Below, piece after piece: positions 54,605 through 63,138 of a stretch of 64,000 nt of DNA. Source of the stretch: Paenibacillus sp. J45TS6. Its GTDB lineage: Bacteria; Bacillota; Bacilli; Paenibacillales; Paenibacillaceae. A program made the translations under genes and the position numbers. The DNA lies in the NCBI RefSeq assembly GCF_018403285.1, contig NZ_BOSJ01000016.1, positions 38,709-102,708 of the forward strand, read 5' to 3'. The notes beneath the pieces were generated by a model. The model saw nothing but the letters and a program-made list of their open reading frames with translations, ran no database searches and was not told the origin of the DNA. Position 1 is the stretch's first letter, and the number at the start of each line of letters is the position of its first letter.

Positions 54605-55030
54605 TCAATTTCTGTTGTCTAAATATCCCATACATTTACTTTCACTATGATTGGTTTTCTCAATTGTATCCTCTTCATAATAATTTCTCTTTCTTTTCTC
54701 ACAGAATTGCACAACGTTTTTTCCCTTTTTTGTTAAACCATATAAATATTCTGATTGAGGTTCATCCTTAAAAATCACCATATAATGCTCATGATAGACA
54801 CTGTGATTGACCCCATGTTTTGGCGCGATCATGTGTTGGTCTACTATGTCTTCATCCGTATATCCCAATTGCTCCAAATGAGCTGGAATATACTTATTAA
54901 CTAGATACTTATGATAAGGATTTCCATTATTAATAAGATATAATGTAACAAAGATAAACAAGAATATTCCTATGATTCCTATGAGAATAATACATGAAAT
55001 GATACGTAAAACACTTTTTTTGGTTAACAA
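54605..55030 (-). CDS. DUF3139-like small membrane-anchored protein
   Basis: 141 residues: basic start, one membrane span (about 9-33), then NNGNPYHKYLVNKYIPAHL, EQLGYTDEDIVDQHMI and VIFKDEPQSEYLYGLTKKG. This arrangement matches DUF3139 proteins of Bacilli, whose function is unknown. It is the only gene inside the 690-bp inverted-repeat element. Confidence 0.72.
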   Translation of the reverse strand: MLTKKSVLRIISCIILIGIIGIFLFIFVTLYLINNGNPYHKYLVNKYIPAHLEQLGYTDEDIVDQHMIAPKHGVNHSVYHEHYMVIFKDEPQSEYLYGLTKKGKNVVQFCEKRKRNYYEEDTIEKTNHSESKCMGYLDNRN

Positions 55031-55167
55031 ACCTATTACACTTCCTTCTTTCAGTCTATCGGTACATACACAAAGACTACTAAATTATGGTTTCATTATG
55101 TCTCATAAGACCTCGTATCAAATACTTAACGTTGTAAACCCGCATTTTCCTGACGGTACCCCTAATT

Positions 55168-55348
55168 AATTTATTTTCGTATAAGAGTCCATTTGCTTCT
55201 GTTCTAATTAAGGATATGAGCGCTTCCAAGCTCCGCATTCATTTTTTATTCTCCAAAGGCTTAAATATGGTCTTAATATCCTTCACCACCAACATACTAC
55301 CATACATTGGGACAATTCTGCCTTTCGTTTACATTTAACGTAATGCGA
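55168..55348. other. Noncoding stretch right of the inverted-repeat element
   Basis: TTTAACGTAATGCGATTAAC near 55335 may be a decayed end box of the attC-like repeat, close to the stop of the kinase gene. Nothing else stands out. Confidence 0.35.
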
Positions 55349-55879
55349 TTAACCTTCAGACCTAACAATCAAACTCAAACAATTAAGAATCGAATCTGCA
55401 CATTCTTCTGGAGAATTTATGTGTGTGTTGACAGTACAGTCGTACTGTATATCTTTTGCCATAATTTTGTTTTGCCAGTCTGATTGATCTTCAGTTCTAT
55501 CTCCACGTTCCATATTTCTTTGGCGACAGATCTCCAAAGGACAAAACACTTCCACCATATAAAAGGGGTAACCCGCATATATGTCTTTAACTTTTTCATA
55601 ATGCGGTTTTAACTCAGGTCTTTCTACCAAAATACCATCGATAAGCACATTTTTACCATGGTCAGAAAATAGTTTGGCGGTATGATACATCATAATTATT
55701 GCATCACTTAGATATTTCCAATAATCTTCTCGTAGATAGTTTTCGCCAATTGTATTTTCAAAAAGATCGTTTGCAACAACATAAAAAAACTCATCCGATT
55801 TTAACTGAATAGCATCTACTATAGATGTTTTTCCTGAACTGGTTACTCCATTCAAAAACACGATTTTTCCTTTGTTCAT
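55349..55879 (-). CDS. Chloramphenicol-phosphotransferase-like P-loop kinase
   Basis: 176 residues. P-loop LNGVTSSGKTSIVDAI near residue 10; VLIDGILVERPELKPHYE and the lid MERGDRTEDQSDWQ match the CPT/AAA-kinase group that phosphorylates chloramphenicol in Streptomyces. The substrate in this organism is unknown. The frame is open to 55927; I use MNKGKIVF at 55879, eight bases after GGGGAAC. Confidence 0.78.
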   Translation of the reverse strand: MNKGKIVFLNGVTSSGKTSIVDAIQLKSDEFFYVVANDLFENTIGENYLREDYWKYLSDAIIMMYHTAKLFSDHGKNVLIDGILVERPELKPHYEKVKDIYAGYPFYMVEVFCPLEICRQRNMERGDRTEDQSDWQNKIMAKDIQYDCTVNTHINSPEECADSILNCLSLIVRSEG

Positions 55880-55960
55880 CTCTTGTTCCCCTATTCGTTC
55901 AATATAAATACACTTTAACAGTTTCATTCTATAAATAGGATTGAGAAAACAATTATAATT

Positions 55961-56057
55961 GAACTATCCTGAACATTAGCTTAAAGAAAAAGCAACCGGT
56001 CGTTTGAGCGGCTGCTTACTTGTTATTATTAAACTTACGTTTCCCGTTAGATGAATG
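55961..56057 (-). repeat. attC-like repeat, full copy
   Basis: ATCCTGAACATTAGCTTAAA, hairpin AGCAACCGGTCG/GAGCGGCTGCT (55991-56017), then AAACTTACG-TTTCC-CGTTAGATGAATG. The acetyltransferase stop is three bases beyond. Confidence 0.85.
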
Positions 56058-56059
56058 CA

Positions 56060-56515
56060 CTATTTACTGAGTATAAGCTTCATACCATCATGACCAGCAA
56101 CAAATCCAAGTCGTTCATAGAACCTATGGGCATCTTTACGTTTTTTATCTGTTGTCAGTTGAATCATCTCACAACCCATTATTTTAGCCTCATTAATTGC
56201 ATAACGAAATAGAGACTCACCCACACCTTTGCCTCGATAATCCTTGTCAATACGAACACCCTCAATTTGGCCTCTTGTTGCACCTAATCTTGAAATCCCG
56301 GGAATAATAGTAAGCTGAAGGCAACCTACAACTTCGTCCTGATCCATAGCAACGATTATGGAATTACCTATCTGTTGTTCAATCTTTGCGAACGCCAGAA
56401 AGTATTCTTTTGGCAGTGGTTTTTCATAACGTTCTCGGCTAGCACCTAATTTATCGTCCGCTAATAACCGAACAATTGCAGGAAGATGCTCCACAGTTGC
56501 TGTTATAAATTCCAT
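56060..56515 (-). CDS. GNAT-family N-acetyltransferase
   Basis: 151 residues. GQIEGVRIDKDYRGKGVGES is the acetyl-CoA site (R-G-x-G-x-G), followed by LFRYAINEAKIMGCEMIQLT and AHRFYERLGF. Close in style to Bacillus YkkB/PaiA-like acetyltransferases; substrate unknown. The ATG at 56515 has GGAGG five bases upstream; a TTG at 56527 is in frame but overlaps that site. It ends three bases from a repeat copy. Confidence 0.88.
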   Translation of the reverse strand: MEFITATVEHLPAIVRLLADDKLGASRERYEKPLPKEYFLAFAKIEQQIGNSIIVAMDQDEVVGCLQLTIIPGISRLGATRGQIEGVRIDKDYRGKGVGESLFRYAINEAKIMGCEMIQLTTDKKRKDAHRFYERLGFVAGHDGMKLILSK

Positions 56516-56813
56516 ATATACCTCCAATTCTAAATTGAATTTCTATAATTTTCTGTCTTGTATATCCTCATGTAAACATTGGACTAGTTTCTTTGAAAAA
56601 AATCATTAAACCAACTGAGATAGTAGTGAGTATTCAAACTTAATTACCTCCATATGTACTATTTAGATTCATCCATTCTTAACGATAAAACATATTACTC
56701 ACGCTAGAAAGGTGAACGGTTCTTCGGCCAGTTCGTACCTATACTCTAACCAAACAGTTAATCGACCATTTATTGATCTAAAGTTTCCTTTAGTTCAAAG
56801 CTTGAGCCAGCAG
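56516..56813. other. Intergenic region with a degenerate repeat end
   Basis: CTAACCAAACAGTTAATCG at 56738-56757 resembles the paired right boxes of the attC-like repeat and lies downstream of the frameshifted lipoprotein gene. No other feature. Confidence 0.4.
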
Positions 56814-57442
56814 TTAATCTTCAAATCGTAAAGTAAACACTAAAGCCCACTCCGTTTCTGCTAATGATTCCTCTGAGAGATCTGCAGTAGATATTTGGTT
56901 TGATCTGGTAGCCTGCATTCCAAAAACATTTACAGGTAGCTCCACAGAAAAGGAGTGGGGTTCAGTATGCTGCAGCACCCCCGTAAGGTTAACTCTTTGT
57001 TCCAAGGAAGAGTAACGGTAGATAGACTTGAACCAGAATTCCGAACTTTATTAACTTTTATTATGCTGTATTCATTTTGTCCCTCAAAGTTCACTGTATC
57101 AATCGATATGATTATTTCTACTTCGTTACTCCTCTTTTGCTCATCCAAACTATAAAATAAATCCCCTATCGATCCTGCGGTATCTACTTTCTTTCCATTC
57201 TCCCAGATGTCTATATCCAAGCTAGCATTAGGTTTACTTCCCTCGTATTCTAATTTAATACCACCAGACATTGACCCAAGAAAATTTTTAAACTTACCTG
57301 CTTCACCGTCGAACAAATCGATTGGTGTTAGCTTGATACTAGTAGGTTCCAGATTCTCAGGTGGTACATTTGTTTCTTCACTTTCTATATTACATCCGGA
57401 CAAGATAAATAAAAAAATCAGCATACAAATTTTTAACCGCAA
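56814..57442 (-). pseudogene. Lipoprotein gene with a frameshift in a G5 tract
   Basis: TTG start at 57442 after AAGGAG; lipobox LSGC (Cys 17). The first frame runs through KPNASLDIDIWENGKK and ends abnormally as RGCCSILNPTPFLWSYL. The second frame, entered at the run of five G near 56983, continues VLQHTEPHSFSVELPVNVFG and ends in EWALVFTLRFED. One extra G would give a single protein of about 209 residues. No family recognised. The homopolymer makes slippage or a read error equally possible. Confidence 0.7.
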
Positions 57443-57519
57443 TTTTTCAGCTCCTTTTTGCTAAATTCTCCTATATTACATTACTACCTTGCCATACTAG
57501 CTTATACCTTAATTATCCC

Positions 57520-57556
57520 TGATATATTGAATTGATGTTTCCCGTTAACTTGTGCC
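57520..57556 (-). repeat. attC-like repeat, right part
   Basis: ATTGATGTTTCCCGTTAACT corresponds to the TTGAACTATCGTTTCCCGTTAG region of full copies; the hairpin is lost. It is about 75 bases beyond the HIT gene stop. Confidence 0.55.
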
Positions 57557-57631
57557 GAGGTAATCAAATCATTTCGAGGGAGCTTAATGCAGGTTTCTCC
57601 TACTAGGGTCATCATGCGCGCTTCCTAGATC

Positions 57632-58114
57632 TTATATGTTTTCCTGTATCCAAGAACGCAACTTATCAGCATAGAAAGAACGTTCATCTGGATCGGACTC
57701 AGAACCCTTTGACAGATATAGTTGATCATTCACATATCTAGGGTAAACATGGAGATGATAATGCCACACGTCTTGATTTCCTGCAGGCTCATTATGTTGC
57801 CGCGTAGAAATCCCATCACATCCATATGTACTTTTCATTGCAAATGCTGTAAGCTGAGCCGCGCGGTGAATTTCGGCAGCGTAATCCGCAGGGAGTTCAA
57901 AGATGTTCTCGAAATGTTGATTAGGAACAACCAGAACATGTCCTTTATTGTTTGGCCACCACTTTCTGGCTATAAATGCCGTTACCTTTTCATTTTGATA
58001 GATGATATCCCTTTGTTTTGTCCCTTGATTAGGTTGCTCGATACCCCAAATACGACAAAATGGACATTCGTATCCTTCGGGCTTATGTGAAAATAATGCT
58101 GTCATCTTTCTCAT
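57632..58114 (-). CDS. HIT-family protein (diadenosine/nucleotide hydrolase type)
   Basis: 160 residues. CPFCRIW at the N-terminus (metal Cys pair), VTAFIARKWWPNNKGHVLVVP and the histidine triad VWHYHLHVYPR. It cleaves a nucleotide phosphoanhydride or phosphoramidate; substrate unknown. ATG at 58114 with GAGGAG four bases away; a second ATG three codons on is possible. Distinct from the broken HIT gene at 40058. Confidence 0.88.
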   Translation of the reverse strand: MRKMTALFSHKPEGYECPFCRIWGIEQPNQGTKQRDIIYQNEKVTAFIARKWWPNNKGHVLVVPNQHFENIFELPADYAAEIHRAAQLTAFAMKSTYGCDGISTRQHNEPAGNQDVWHYHLHVYPRYVNDQLYLSKGSESDPDERSFYADKLRSWIQENI

Positions 58115-58184
58115 TCAACTCCTCATCTACCATTTCTCGGTAGTTCGATCACAAATATAAAACCTGAACTACTTGTATACGAGT

Positions 58185-59444
58185 TCAATTTTTTATATAC
58201 CCGAAAAATGACATCTTTCCCTCTTCATTCTCGGCAATACGGTAAGGATGGATCTGGTCACAGTATCTGCGTGCAAACAATCCTTCGCCAACGGGATAAA
58301 TTTCAATATGAAGATTACCGGCGAATCTCGTAAAATATAATTTTCCGTTAATCAATTCAACTTGGATCTTATCTTTCAAGTAAGTTCCGCAATACCCTCT
58401 AAGCTTGCTTTCCTCAATGGGAAACTCCTCATGTTTTATCGGATCCTCTACATTAACATGATGCAGAGTATCTGACAGATCATTGCCCAGTTTGTACTGA
58501 TTAATAGACTCATTATTTGAAAGAATGATGATACATATATCTTCATCAAAATAATACTGAATATAGGTACTTATCCCAAGGTGATCTCCTCCATGGGAGT
58601 ATCGATCGGTGCCATAAACATGATGATGTTCCAACCCATAGGAGTAGTTGTTTTTGTTCACGTTGAAAAATCGAGTGTATGTTTCCTTCGACAAGAGTTT
58701 CCCATCCCGCAAACAAACATACCATTTGTACAAATCTTCGCACGTTGAGATAATGGCGCCTGCGCCGATGCTAAATTTCTCGTTATAATACGGACATTTA
58801 ATAATTTCACCAAAATCATATACATAGTTGTTTGCTCTGTTCTTAATCGTTTTGCATCCATCATCAACATCGCTACTCATCATATTCAGAGGTAGAAATA
58901 TGTTATTTCGAATATATTCTTCATATTTCTCTCCAGAAACATGTTCAATAACCCAGGCAAGCAAATTATAATTTGAGTTATTGTAATCATACGCCGTCCC
59001 TGGTGGTTTAACAGGCTTCTTATCAACATACCGCCGGAAGAAATCGTTTCGTGAATAATCCGTTTTGTTGTATCCAGCAAAAAAATCATCTTCAAAATTA
59101 TAAAAATTGTATAACCCAGAAGTATGCGACAGTAAATGATGTATCGTGATCGAATCGTCAATCTTCAAATCGTTAGGGAGATATAATCGTGCGGATTTAT
59201 CGATGTCTAGCATGTGCTTTTCATGTAGAGTCATAATCGCAAAGGCAGTAAACTGTTTTGATATGGAAGCGGTGGAGAAGCGTGAATTCATATCGTTCTT
59301 CATTCCAAATTCAATATTGGCATAGCCGTATGAGTTTTCAAAAAGCACCTTGTCTTTTTGGATAACTTGAACAACTCCATAAAAATTCCATAAATCCATA
59401 TATTTGTTGATATATGTTTCTACTTTCGAGTCTATTGCTTGCAT
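58185..59444 (-). CDS. Serine hydrolase, class C beta-lactamase/penicillin-binding family
   Basis: 419 residues. Catalytic S-x-x-K is STASISKQF near residue 57, the Y-x-N motif is YDYNNSNYNLLAW near 150 and the third motif is YSHGGDHLGIS near 288 (H-G-G). A C-terminal beta-barrel of about 90 residues follows, as in D-aminopeptidase and PBP4*-like enzymes. No signal peptide, so cytoplasmic and unlikely to be a secreted lactamase; probably a peptidase or esterase. A fragment of this gene is found at 53886. Confidence 0.88.
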   Translation of the reverse strand: MQAIDSKVETYINKYMDLWNFYGVVQVIQKDKVLFENSYGYANIEFGMKNDMNSRFSTASISKQFTAFAIMTLHEKHMLDIDKSARLYLPNDLKIDDSITIHHLLSHTSGLYNFYNFEDDFFAGYNKTDYSRNDFFRRYVDKKPVKPPGTAYDYNNSNYNLLAWVIEHVSGEKYEEYIRNNIFLPLNMMSSDVDDGCKTIKNRANNYVYDFGEIIKCPYYNEKFSIGAGAIISTCEDLYKWYVCLRDGKLLSKETYTRFFNVNKNNYSYGLEHHHVYGTDRYSHGGDHLGISTYIQYYFDEDICIIILSNNESINQYKLGNDLSDTLHHVNVEDPIKHEEFPIEESKLRGYCGTYLKDKIQVELINGKLYFTRFAGNLHIEIYPVGEGLFARRYCDQIHPYRIAENEEGKMSFFGYIKN

Positions 59445-59532
59445 CAGTTCTCACTCCTCTAAATCCACTTCTAACCCTCTAATGATAACACCCAAAGTTT
59501 AGTTAATCTATAATTTTACATTTATATAAAAT

Positions 59533-59618
59533 TTCTGTTAACTTAATAGAAAACAGCCGATCGCATCGATCGACTGCCTTCTTATTTTTATTACCTATCG
59601 TTCCCCGTTGGCTTAAAT
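59533..59618 (-). repeat. attC-like repeat, full copy (diverged hairpin)
   Basis: CTGTTAACTTAATAGAAAAC, hairpin CAGCCGATCG/CGATCGACTG (59553-59577), then ACCTATCG-TTCCC-CGTTGGCTTAAAT. Confidence 0.8.
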
Positions 59619-59652
59619 AAACTACTAGATTGAGACTATTCAAAATAGAAAA

Positions 59653-60171
59653 ATGGGAGCGATGAGCGTTTTGAATTCAACTATATTATCTAAAGCGATT
59701 ATTTTGGTTACAGGAATGTCAGGTACAGGGAAATCTTCGGTTCTTGCTGAACTGGCTCGTAGGGGGCATCAAACGATAGACACTGATTACGACGGGTGGA
59801 GCGAACTATTAGAAGATTTAGGTCAAGTATGGCGTGAGGATCGCATAGATGCGCTAATTAATGAACATAACCTAGGTGCACTATTTATTTCTGGCACTGT
59901 ATCAAATCAATGGAAGTTTTATCCGCGATTCAATGCAATCGTGCTGTTAAGTGCTCCACTGGAAGTAATCCTTGAACGTGTTGCTACTCGTAAGACGAAT
60001 GATTACGGAAAAACTACTGAACAGCGTGAAGAAATAATAAATTACTTTAAAACAGTCGAGCCACTCCTACGTTCCGGAGCAACTTTTGAGATTGATACCA
60101 GGAAACCAATAGAACAAGTCGCTACTGAGCTTGAATTAATCATTACGCACCCTGGCATAGAGACTATTTAA
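59653..60171 (+). CDS. AAA/shikimate-kinase-like P-loop protein
   Basis: 172 residues. Walker A TGMSGTGKSS near 20, DTDYDGWSELLED for substrate/metal, ALFISGTVSNQWKFYP, and a lid with Arg in ERVATRKTNDYGKTTEQREE. Small-molecule or nucleotide kinase of unknown substrate. The start is uncertain: ATG at 59653 has no good site, while ATG at 59662 is only two bases after GGAG. Plus strand, unlike most cassette genes; bounded by two repeat copies. Confidence 0.8.
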   Translation: MGAMSVLNSTILSKAIILVTGMSGTGKSSVLAELARRGHQTIDTDYDGWSELLEDLGQVWREDRIDALINEHNLGALFISGTVSNQWKFYPRFNAIVLLSAPLEVILERVATRKTNDYGKTTEQREEIINYFKTVEPLLRSGATFEIDTRKPIEQVATELELIITHPGIETI

Positions 60172-60227
60172 GTTGACAACATCTACATAGAAATAGCCTC
60201 TAATGTCACAGATGCATCGTTACACCT

Positions 60228-60297
60228 GAAAAAGGGCAGCCAGTCATTATGATTGCCGTCTTTTCTTGTCTATTCAACTAACCTTTTCCGTTAACCA
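60228..60297 (-). repeat. attC-like repeat, diverged copy
   Basis: Weak hairpin GGCAGCCAGTCAT/ATGATTGCC, then CAACTAACC-TTTTC-CGTTAACCAATA. The uppP stop is eight bases beyond. Confidence 0.65.
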
Positions 60298-60304
60298 ATA
60301 TCCA

Positions 60305-61120
60305 TTAGAAAAAAACCAGAAGCAACACCCCAACAATGAAACAATAATATGTAAAATAAATCAATTTTCCACTTTTCATAATTCCCATAAACCATTTCAA
60401 TGCAAAGAAGGTCATAAATAGTGTTGTAATAAATGCAGCTAAGTATGGAATGGCTAAGTCTACTTTATTCGGTTCATTTAAAAAATCGGTTAAGCCTAAT
60501 ATTACTCCACCGATGCTGACAGGTATATATAACATAAATGAGAATCGCAGTGCAGTATCTTGTTTCATACCAACGGCAATTGCTGAAATAATCGTTGCAC
60601 CTGAACGGCTAATCCCTGGTGTTAAGGCAACAGCCTGTCCTAAACCAACAAGGAATGCATCCTTGAAAGTGAGATCACCTTCACCTTTCATTCCCTTCAT
60701 ATTACGAACCAACCACAGTGCTCCCCCTGTGACAAAAAGCATTATCGCAATCGTGACCATATTAACATTTTCCGTTATATAATCATTTATCAAAAATCCT
60801 AGAACACCTGCTGGAATCGTACCAATGATTATAAAACATACAAAGCGAAAGTCATTTTTATAGCGATCGTTTCTCGTTTTCAAATAAAGAATAGAATTAA
60901 GGGTAAGTCTTACGATATCTTGTCTATAAAAATAAAGGATAGCAAGAAGCGAAGCTGTATTTGTTAATATTGCAAAGGTAAAACCTTGTTCACCCAATCC
61001 TAAAATTTCACTGGCGATCATTACATGACCACTAGAAGATACAGGTATCGGTTCCGTAAATCCTTGAGCGAGCCCTATAATGATCATTTTGAGTACGAAA
61101 ATAATATCTATGTCTCCCAT
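60305..61120 (-). CDS. uppP: Undecaprenyl-diphosphatase UppP (BacA)
   Basis: 271 residues, about eight membrane segments. It dephosphorylates undecaprenyl diphosphate for cell-wall lipid-carrier recycling; extra copies give bacitracin tolerance. Signatures: FTEPIPVSSSGHVMIA (E-x-x-P-V-S-S-S-G-H) and LTPGISRSGATI. ATG with AGGGGGTG. A housekeeping-type enzyme, but here alone between repeat copies, so probably an accessory copy. Confidence 0.93.
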   Translation of the reverse strand: MGDIDIIFVLKMIIIGLAQGFTEPIPVSSSGHVMIASEILGLGEQGFTFAILTNTASLLAILYFYRQDIVRLTLNSILYLKTRNDRYKNDFRFVCFIIIGTIPAGVLGFLINDYITENVNMVTIAIMLFVTGGALWLVRNMKGMKGEGDLTFKDAFLVGLGQAVALTPGISRSGATIISAIAVGMKQDTALRFSFMLYIPVSIGGVILGLTDFLNEPNKVDLAIPYLAAFITTLFMTFFALKWFMGIMKSGKLIYFTYYCFIVGVLLLVFF

Positions 61121-61349
61121 TTTACACCCCCTAATTCTTTTGCGTTCTTATATTGTAATATTATAGAAAACTCCGCTTGAAGGTGCCATTACTCAAACTT
61201 ACAATTAACTTACATATTTGAAAGATAAAAATCATAATCAAATTTTATATTCTGTATTCAGCATTTTTGACTCCTTTCACGAGTAAAAGACACAATCCTA
61301 ATCATATTTCCTTTTTCCAACTCAATTAAAGATGGGATTAGATCAAATT

Positions 61350-61838
61350 AATGAGTAGCATAAGGGCTATTTTCATTCAATCCAATGTCGAAGTATGAAA
61401 TCTAAACTCGGTCTTGATACCATATACAAATAAGTTGAATCGGTTGTTTGAATATAAGCGGCACCGTCCCATTTTTTATCTATAGGAAAGAGAATGGAAT
61501 TGAATTTAATTCTTTCTATTTTTTCATCGCCATCATTTATTTGTATGGATATGGGTTCATCATAGACATATTCTACAGCCCCTGATTTTCTCATCTCATT
61601 AACAACTTCTGCTTTTAATGGTGGATTGCCTCCTGACATCATATCTCCTTTTTCAAACACAATTATAGATTGGATCAGACCAAATGCTTGCGGTTGCTCT
61701 AACTTTGTCATCTGACTCTGTTTTTGATTATAGTAAAGATTAATTTTATCTGGAGTCCACTTCTCATTTTCACCATTCATCATCAAGTACCTACCAAGTA
61801 TGAAACCTAAAGCAAGTGCAATGAGTAGCATAAGGGGG
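61350..61838. repeat. 17-bp direct repeat at both ends of the 161-residue protein gene
   Basis: AATGAGTAGCATAAGGG occurs at 61350-61366 and 61822-61838, each followed shortly by TTTTCATTCA. It suggests a partial duplication of the gene's 5' end. Confidence 0.75.
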
Positions 61839-61858
61839 AAGAACTTATTGATTTTCAT
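61373..61858 (-). CDS. Hypothetical membrane-anchored protein, 161 residues
   Basis: One N-terminal span (FFPLMLLIALALGFILGRYL), then an outside domain with KWTPDKINLYYNQKQSQMTK, GDMMSGGNPPLKAEVVNEMR and DSTYLYMVSRPSLDFILRHW. No recognised family. AGAGAGGTG lies upstream of the ATG. A 17-base piece of its first codons is repeated just past its stop. Confidence 0.7.
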   Translation of the reverse strand: MKINKFFPLMLLIALALGFILGRYLMMNGENEKWTPDKINLYYNQKQSQMTKLEQPQAFGLIQSIIVFEKGDMMSGGNPPLKAEVVNEMRKSGAVEYVYDEPISIQINDGDEKIERIKFNSILFPIDKKWDGAAYIQTTDSTYLYMVSRPSLDFILRHWIE

Positions 61859-61918
61859 TCAGTAATTCACCTCTCTCCCAAACTTTCAACGAACCGTACT
61901 CGAAAGATAATTTAAGCC

Positions 61919-61948
61919 AAAAGCCGAGGATAAGATCCCCGGCTTTTT
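61919..61948 (-). terminator. Hairpin terminator
   Basis: AAAAGCCGAGG pairs with CCCCGGCTTTTT. It lies between the 161-residue protein gene start and the acetyltransferase remnant, and fits termination of the latter on the minus strand or of plus-strand readthrough. Confidence 0.75.
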
Positions 61949-61997
61949 ATATGAAGTAAGAGTTCAATACATCAATATTATTTAGATGTTGTGTATA

Positions 61998-62049
61998 AGC
62001 GGATGATTACTTTTCATATTGAGCTAACATTTTTCCATTAGCTTAACGA
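61998..62049 (-). repeat. attC-like repeat, right half
   Basis: GGATGATTACTTTTCATATT, then GAGCTAACA-TTTTTCC-ATTAGCTTAACG. The stop of the acetyltransferase remnant lies inside the last box. Confidence 0.7.
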
Positions 62050-62318
62050 CTCGTGTAATGATCGGAATTCATCTTCGAGAATAGCCATCGTGATCTTATC
62101 ATGAAACTCTCCATCTAAATACAAGGTATCTCGATGCACCCATTCTCGTTTGAACCCTATCTTTTCGTACACATGGATCGCTTGGGGGTTAAAAGTGAAA
62201 CTAGTTAAATCAATTCGATGCAAGTTTATACTATTAAATCCATACCGTAGCATTTGAATGATAGCTTCCTTACTATAGCCTTTTCTACGATGCTGAGTCC
62301 CTTGAATTCTGATTCAAA
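62038..62318 (-). pseudogene. 5'-truncated GNAT acetyltransferase
   Basis: The frame opens after a stop near 62320 and reads IQGTQHRRKGYSKEAIIQML (acetyl-CoA loop), INLHRIDLTSFTFNPQAIHV, YEKIGFKREWVHRDTLYLDG, and ends at a repeat box. The N-terminal half of the fold (about 80 residues) is missing, and a repeat copy lies 40 bases upstream. A short product from an internal ATG at 62253 would not fold as an acetyltransferase. Looks like RimJ/RimL-type. Confidence 0.75.
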
Positions 62319-62360
62319 TATTCGCACACCAGTTTATAGAATCTATTTTGTTTAACACGA

Positions 62361-62450
62361 CCTCACCCAATAGCTTAAAGAAAAGCAACCAGTCTATTGA
62401 TCGGTTGCTTACTTTTTCTTCTTGAACTATCGTTTTTCCGTTAGTTTAAT
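62361..62450 (-). repeat. attC-like repeat, full copy
   Basis: CCTCACCCAATAGCTTAAAG, hairpin AAGCAACCAGTC/GATCGGTTGCTT, then GAACTATCG-TTTTTC-CGTTAGTTTAAT. Confidence 0.88.
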
Positions 62451-62511
62451 CAGTCCAACGCCTGTTAACAAAAAGCTAAGCTACCGAAGCACATGCTCAG
62501 CTAATTAATGA

Positions 62512-62721
62512 TTAATTATTATTCTGTCTTGCTTTAACGACTTTCGGTATTCGTTTCTCGTAAATTAATAATACATGTGAAATCAATTTTTCGCTCGGGA
62601 TCTCGTTATCTTTCAAAATCGCATATATAAGGTTCAAGAAAGTTTTCGCTTCATTCCCTGTTAAACTTCCGATTGATTCCATGCTGTTATCATTCGGAAA
62701 TTTTTCTTCTTTCGGCTCCAT
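62512..62721 (-). CDS. Hypothetical small protein, 69 residues
   Basis: Soluble and highly charged: MEPKEEKFPNDNSMESIGSL, then a helical part NEAKTFLNLIYAILKDNEIP and a basic tail. GGGAGGAATATCT precedes the ATG, so expression is likely. No recognised family. A weak hairpin (AGCTAAGC/GCTCAGCT) follows at 62473-62502, then a repeat copy. Confidence 0.6.
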   Translation of the reverse strand: MEPKEEKFPNDNSMESIGSLTGNEAKTFLNLIYAILKDNEIPSEKLISHVLLIYEKRIPKVVKARQNNN

Positions 62722-62833
62722 AGATATTCCTCCCTATCGAAGATTATTTATTCTCCCTACACGAAATTATATAGGCGTTCTTGACAAGCTAAGCCCTTTG
62801 AGTATAACGCTTTTAGTGATTGAATAGTTGCAT

Positions 62834-62930
62834 TATCCTGCCGAGTAGCTTAAAGAAAAAGCAACCGGTCTATTGATCGGTTGCTTACATTTTCTTCTTG
62901 AACTATCGTTTTTTCGTTAGTTCAAATGAG
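62834..62930 (-). repeat. attC-like repeat, full copy
   Basis: ATCCTGCCGAGTAGCTTAAA, hairpin AAGCAACCGGTC/GATCGGTTGCTT, then GAACTATCG-TTTTTT-CGTTAGTTCAAATG. The membrane protein gene stops five bases beyond. Confidence 0.9.
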
Positions 62931-62934
62931 TAGT

Positions 62935-63138
62935 TCATTTTTTTAATTGAGTAATTTTTCTTAGAATTACTACTGTACAGACAGATATAACACTAGCTAA
63001 GTATAAAAGAGCGTATGCTATAGCAGCATAATATGTCAGTTCAGCTTCAATACCGGATCTTGTAAGAACTAAAATAATGGCAAAGCCAATAACAAAAACG
63101 ACAAAACCCAATAGAGCATTTTTAATAACTTCTTTCAC
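62935..63138 (-). CDS. Small membrane protein, 67 residues
   Basis: Two spans: about 8-28 (ALLGFVVFVIGFAIILVLT) and 34-57 (LTYYAAIAYALLYLASVISV), with a basic C-terminus KITQLKK. GTG start at 63138 preceded by AGGAGGTG. No recognised family. It stops next to a repeat copy, as a cassette gene would. Confidence 0.7.
   Translation of the reverse strand: MKEVIKNALLGFVVFVIGFAIILVLTRSGIEAELTYYAAIAYALLYLASVISVCTVVILRKITQLKK

Larger units (their letters stand above)
54473..55162. mobile_element. 690-bp element with 23-bp terminal inverted repeats
   Basis: The left end GGGGTACCGTCAGGAAAATG (54473, continuing CGG to 54495) is repeated inverted, without mismatch, at 55140-55162. TAATT flanks both ends (54468-54472 and 55163-55167) as a 5-bp target duplication. 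The interior holds one gene, the DUF3139 protein, and no transposase. It looks like a non-autonomous transposon mobilised by an IS elsewhere. Confidence 0.8.

Noticed and set aside
58185-59444. True secreted beta-lactamase
   Set aside because: No signal peptide and a C-terminal barrel as in peptidase/esterase members of the family; antibiotic hydrolysis cannot be claimed.
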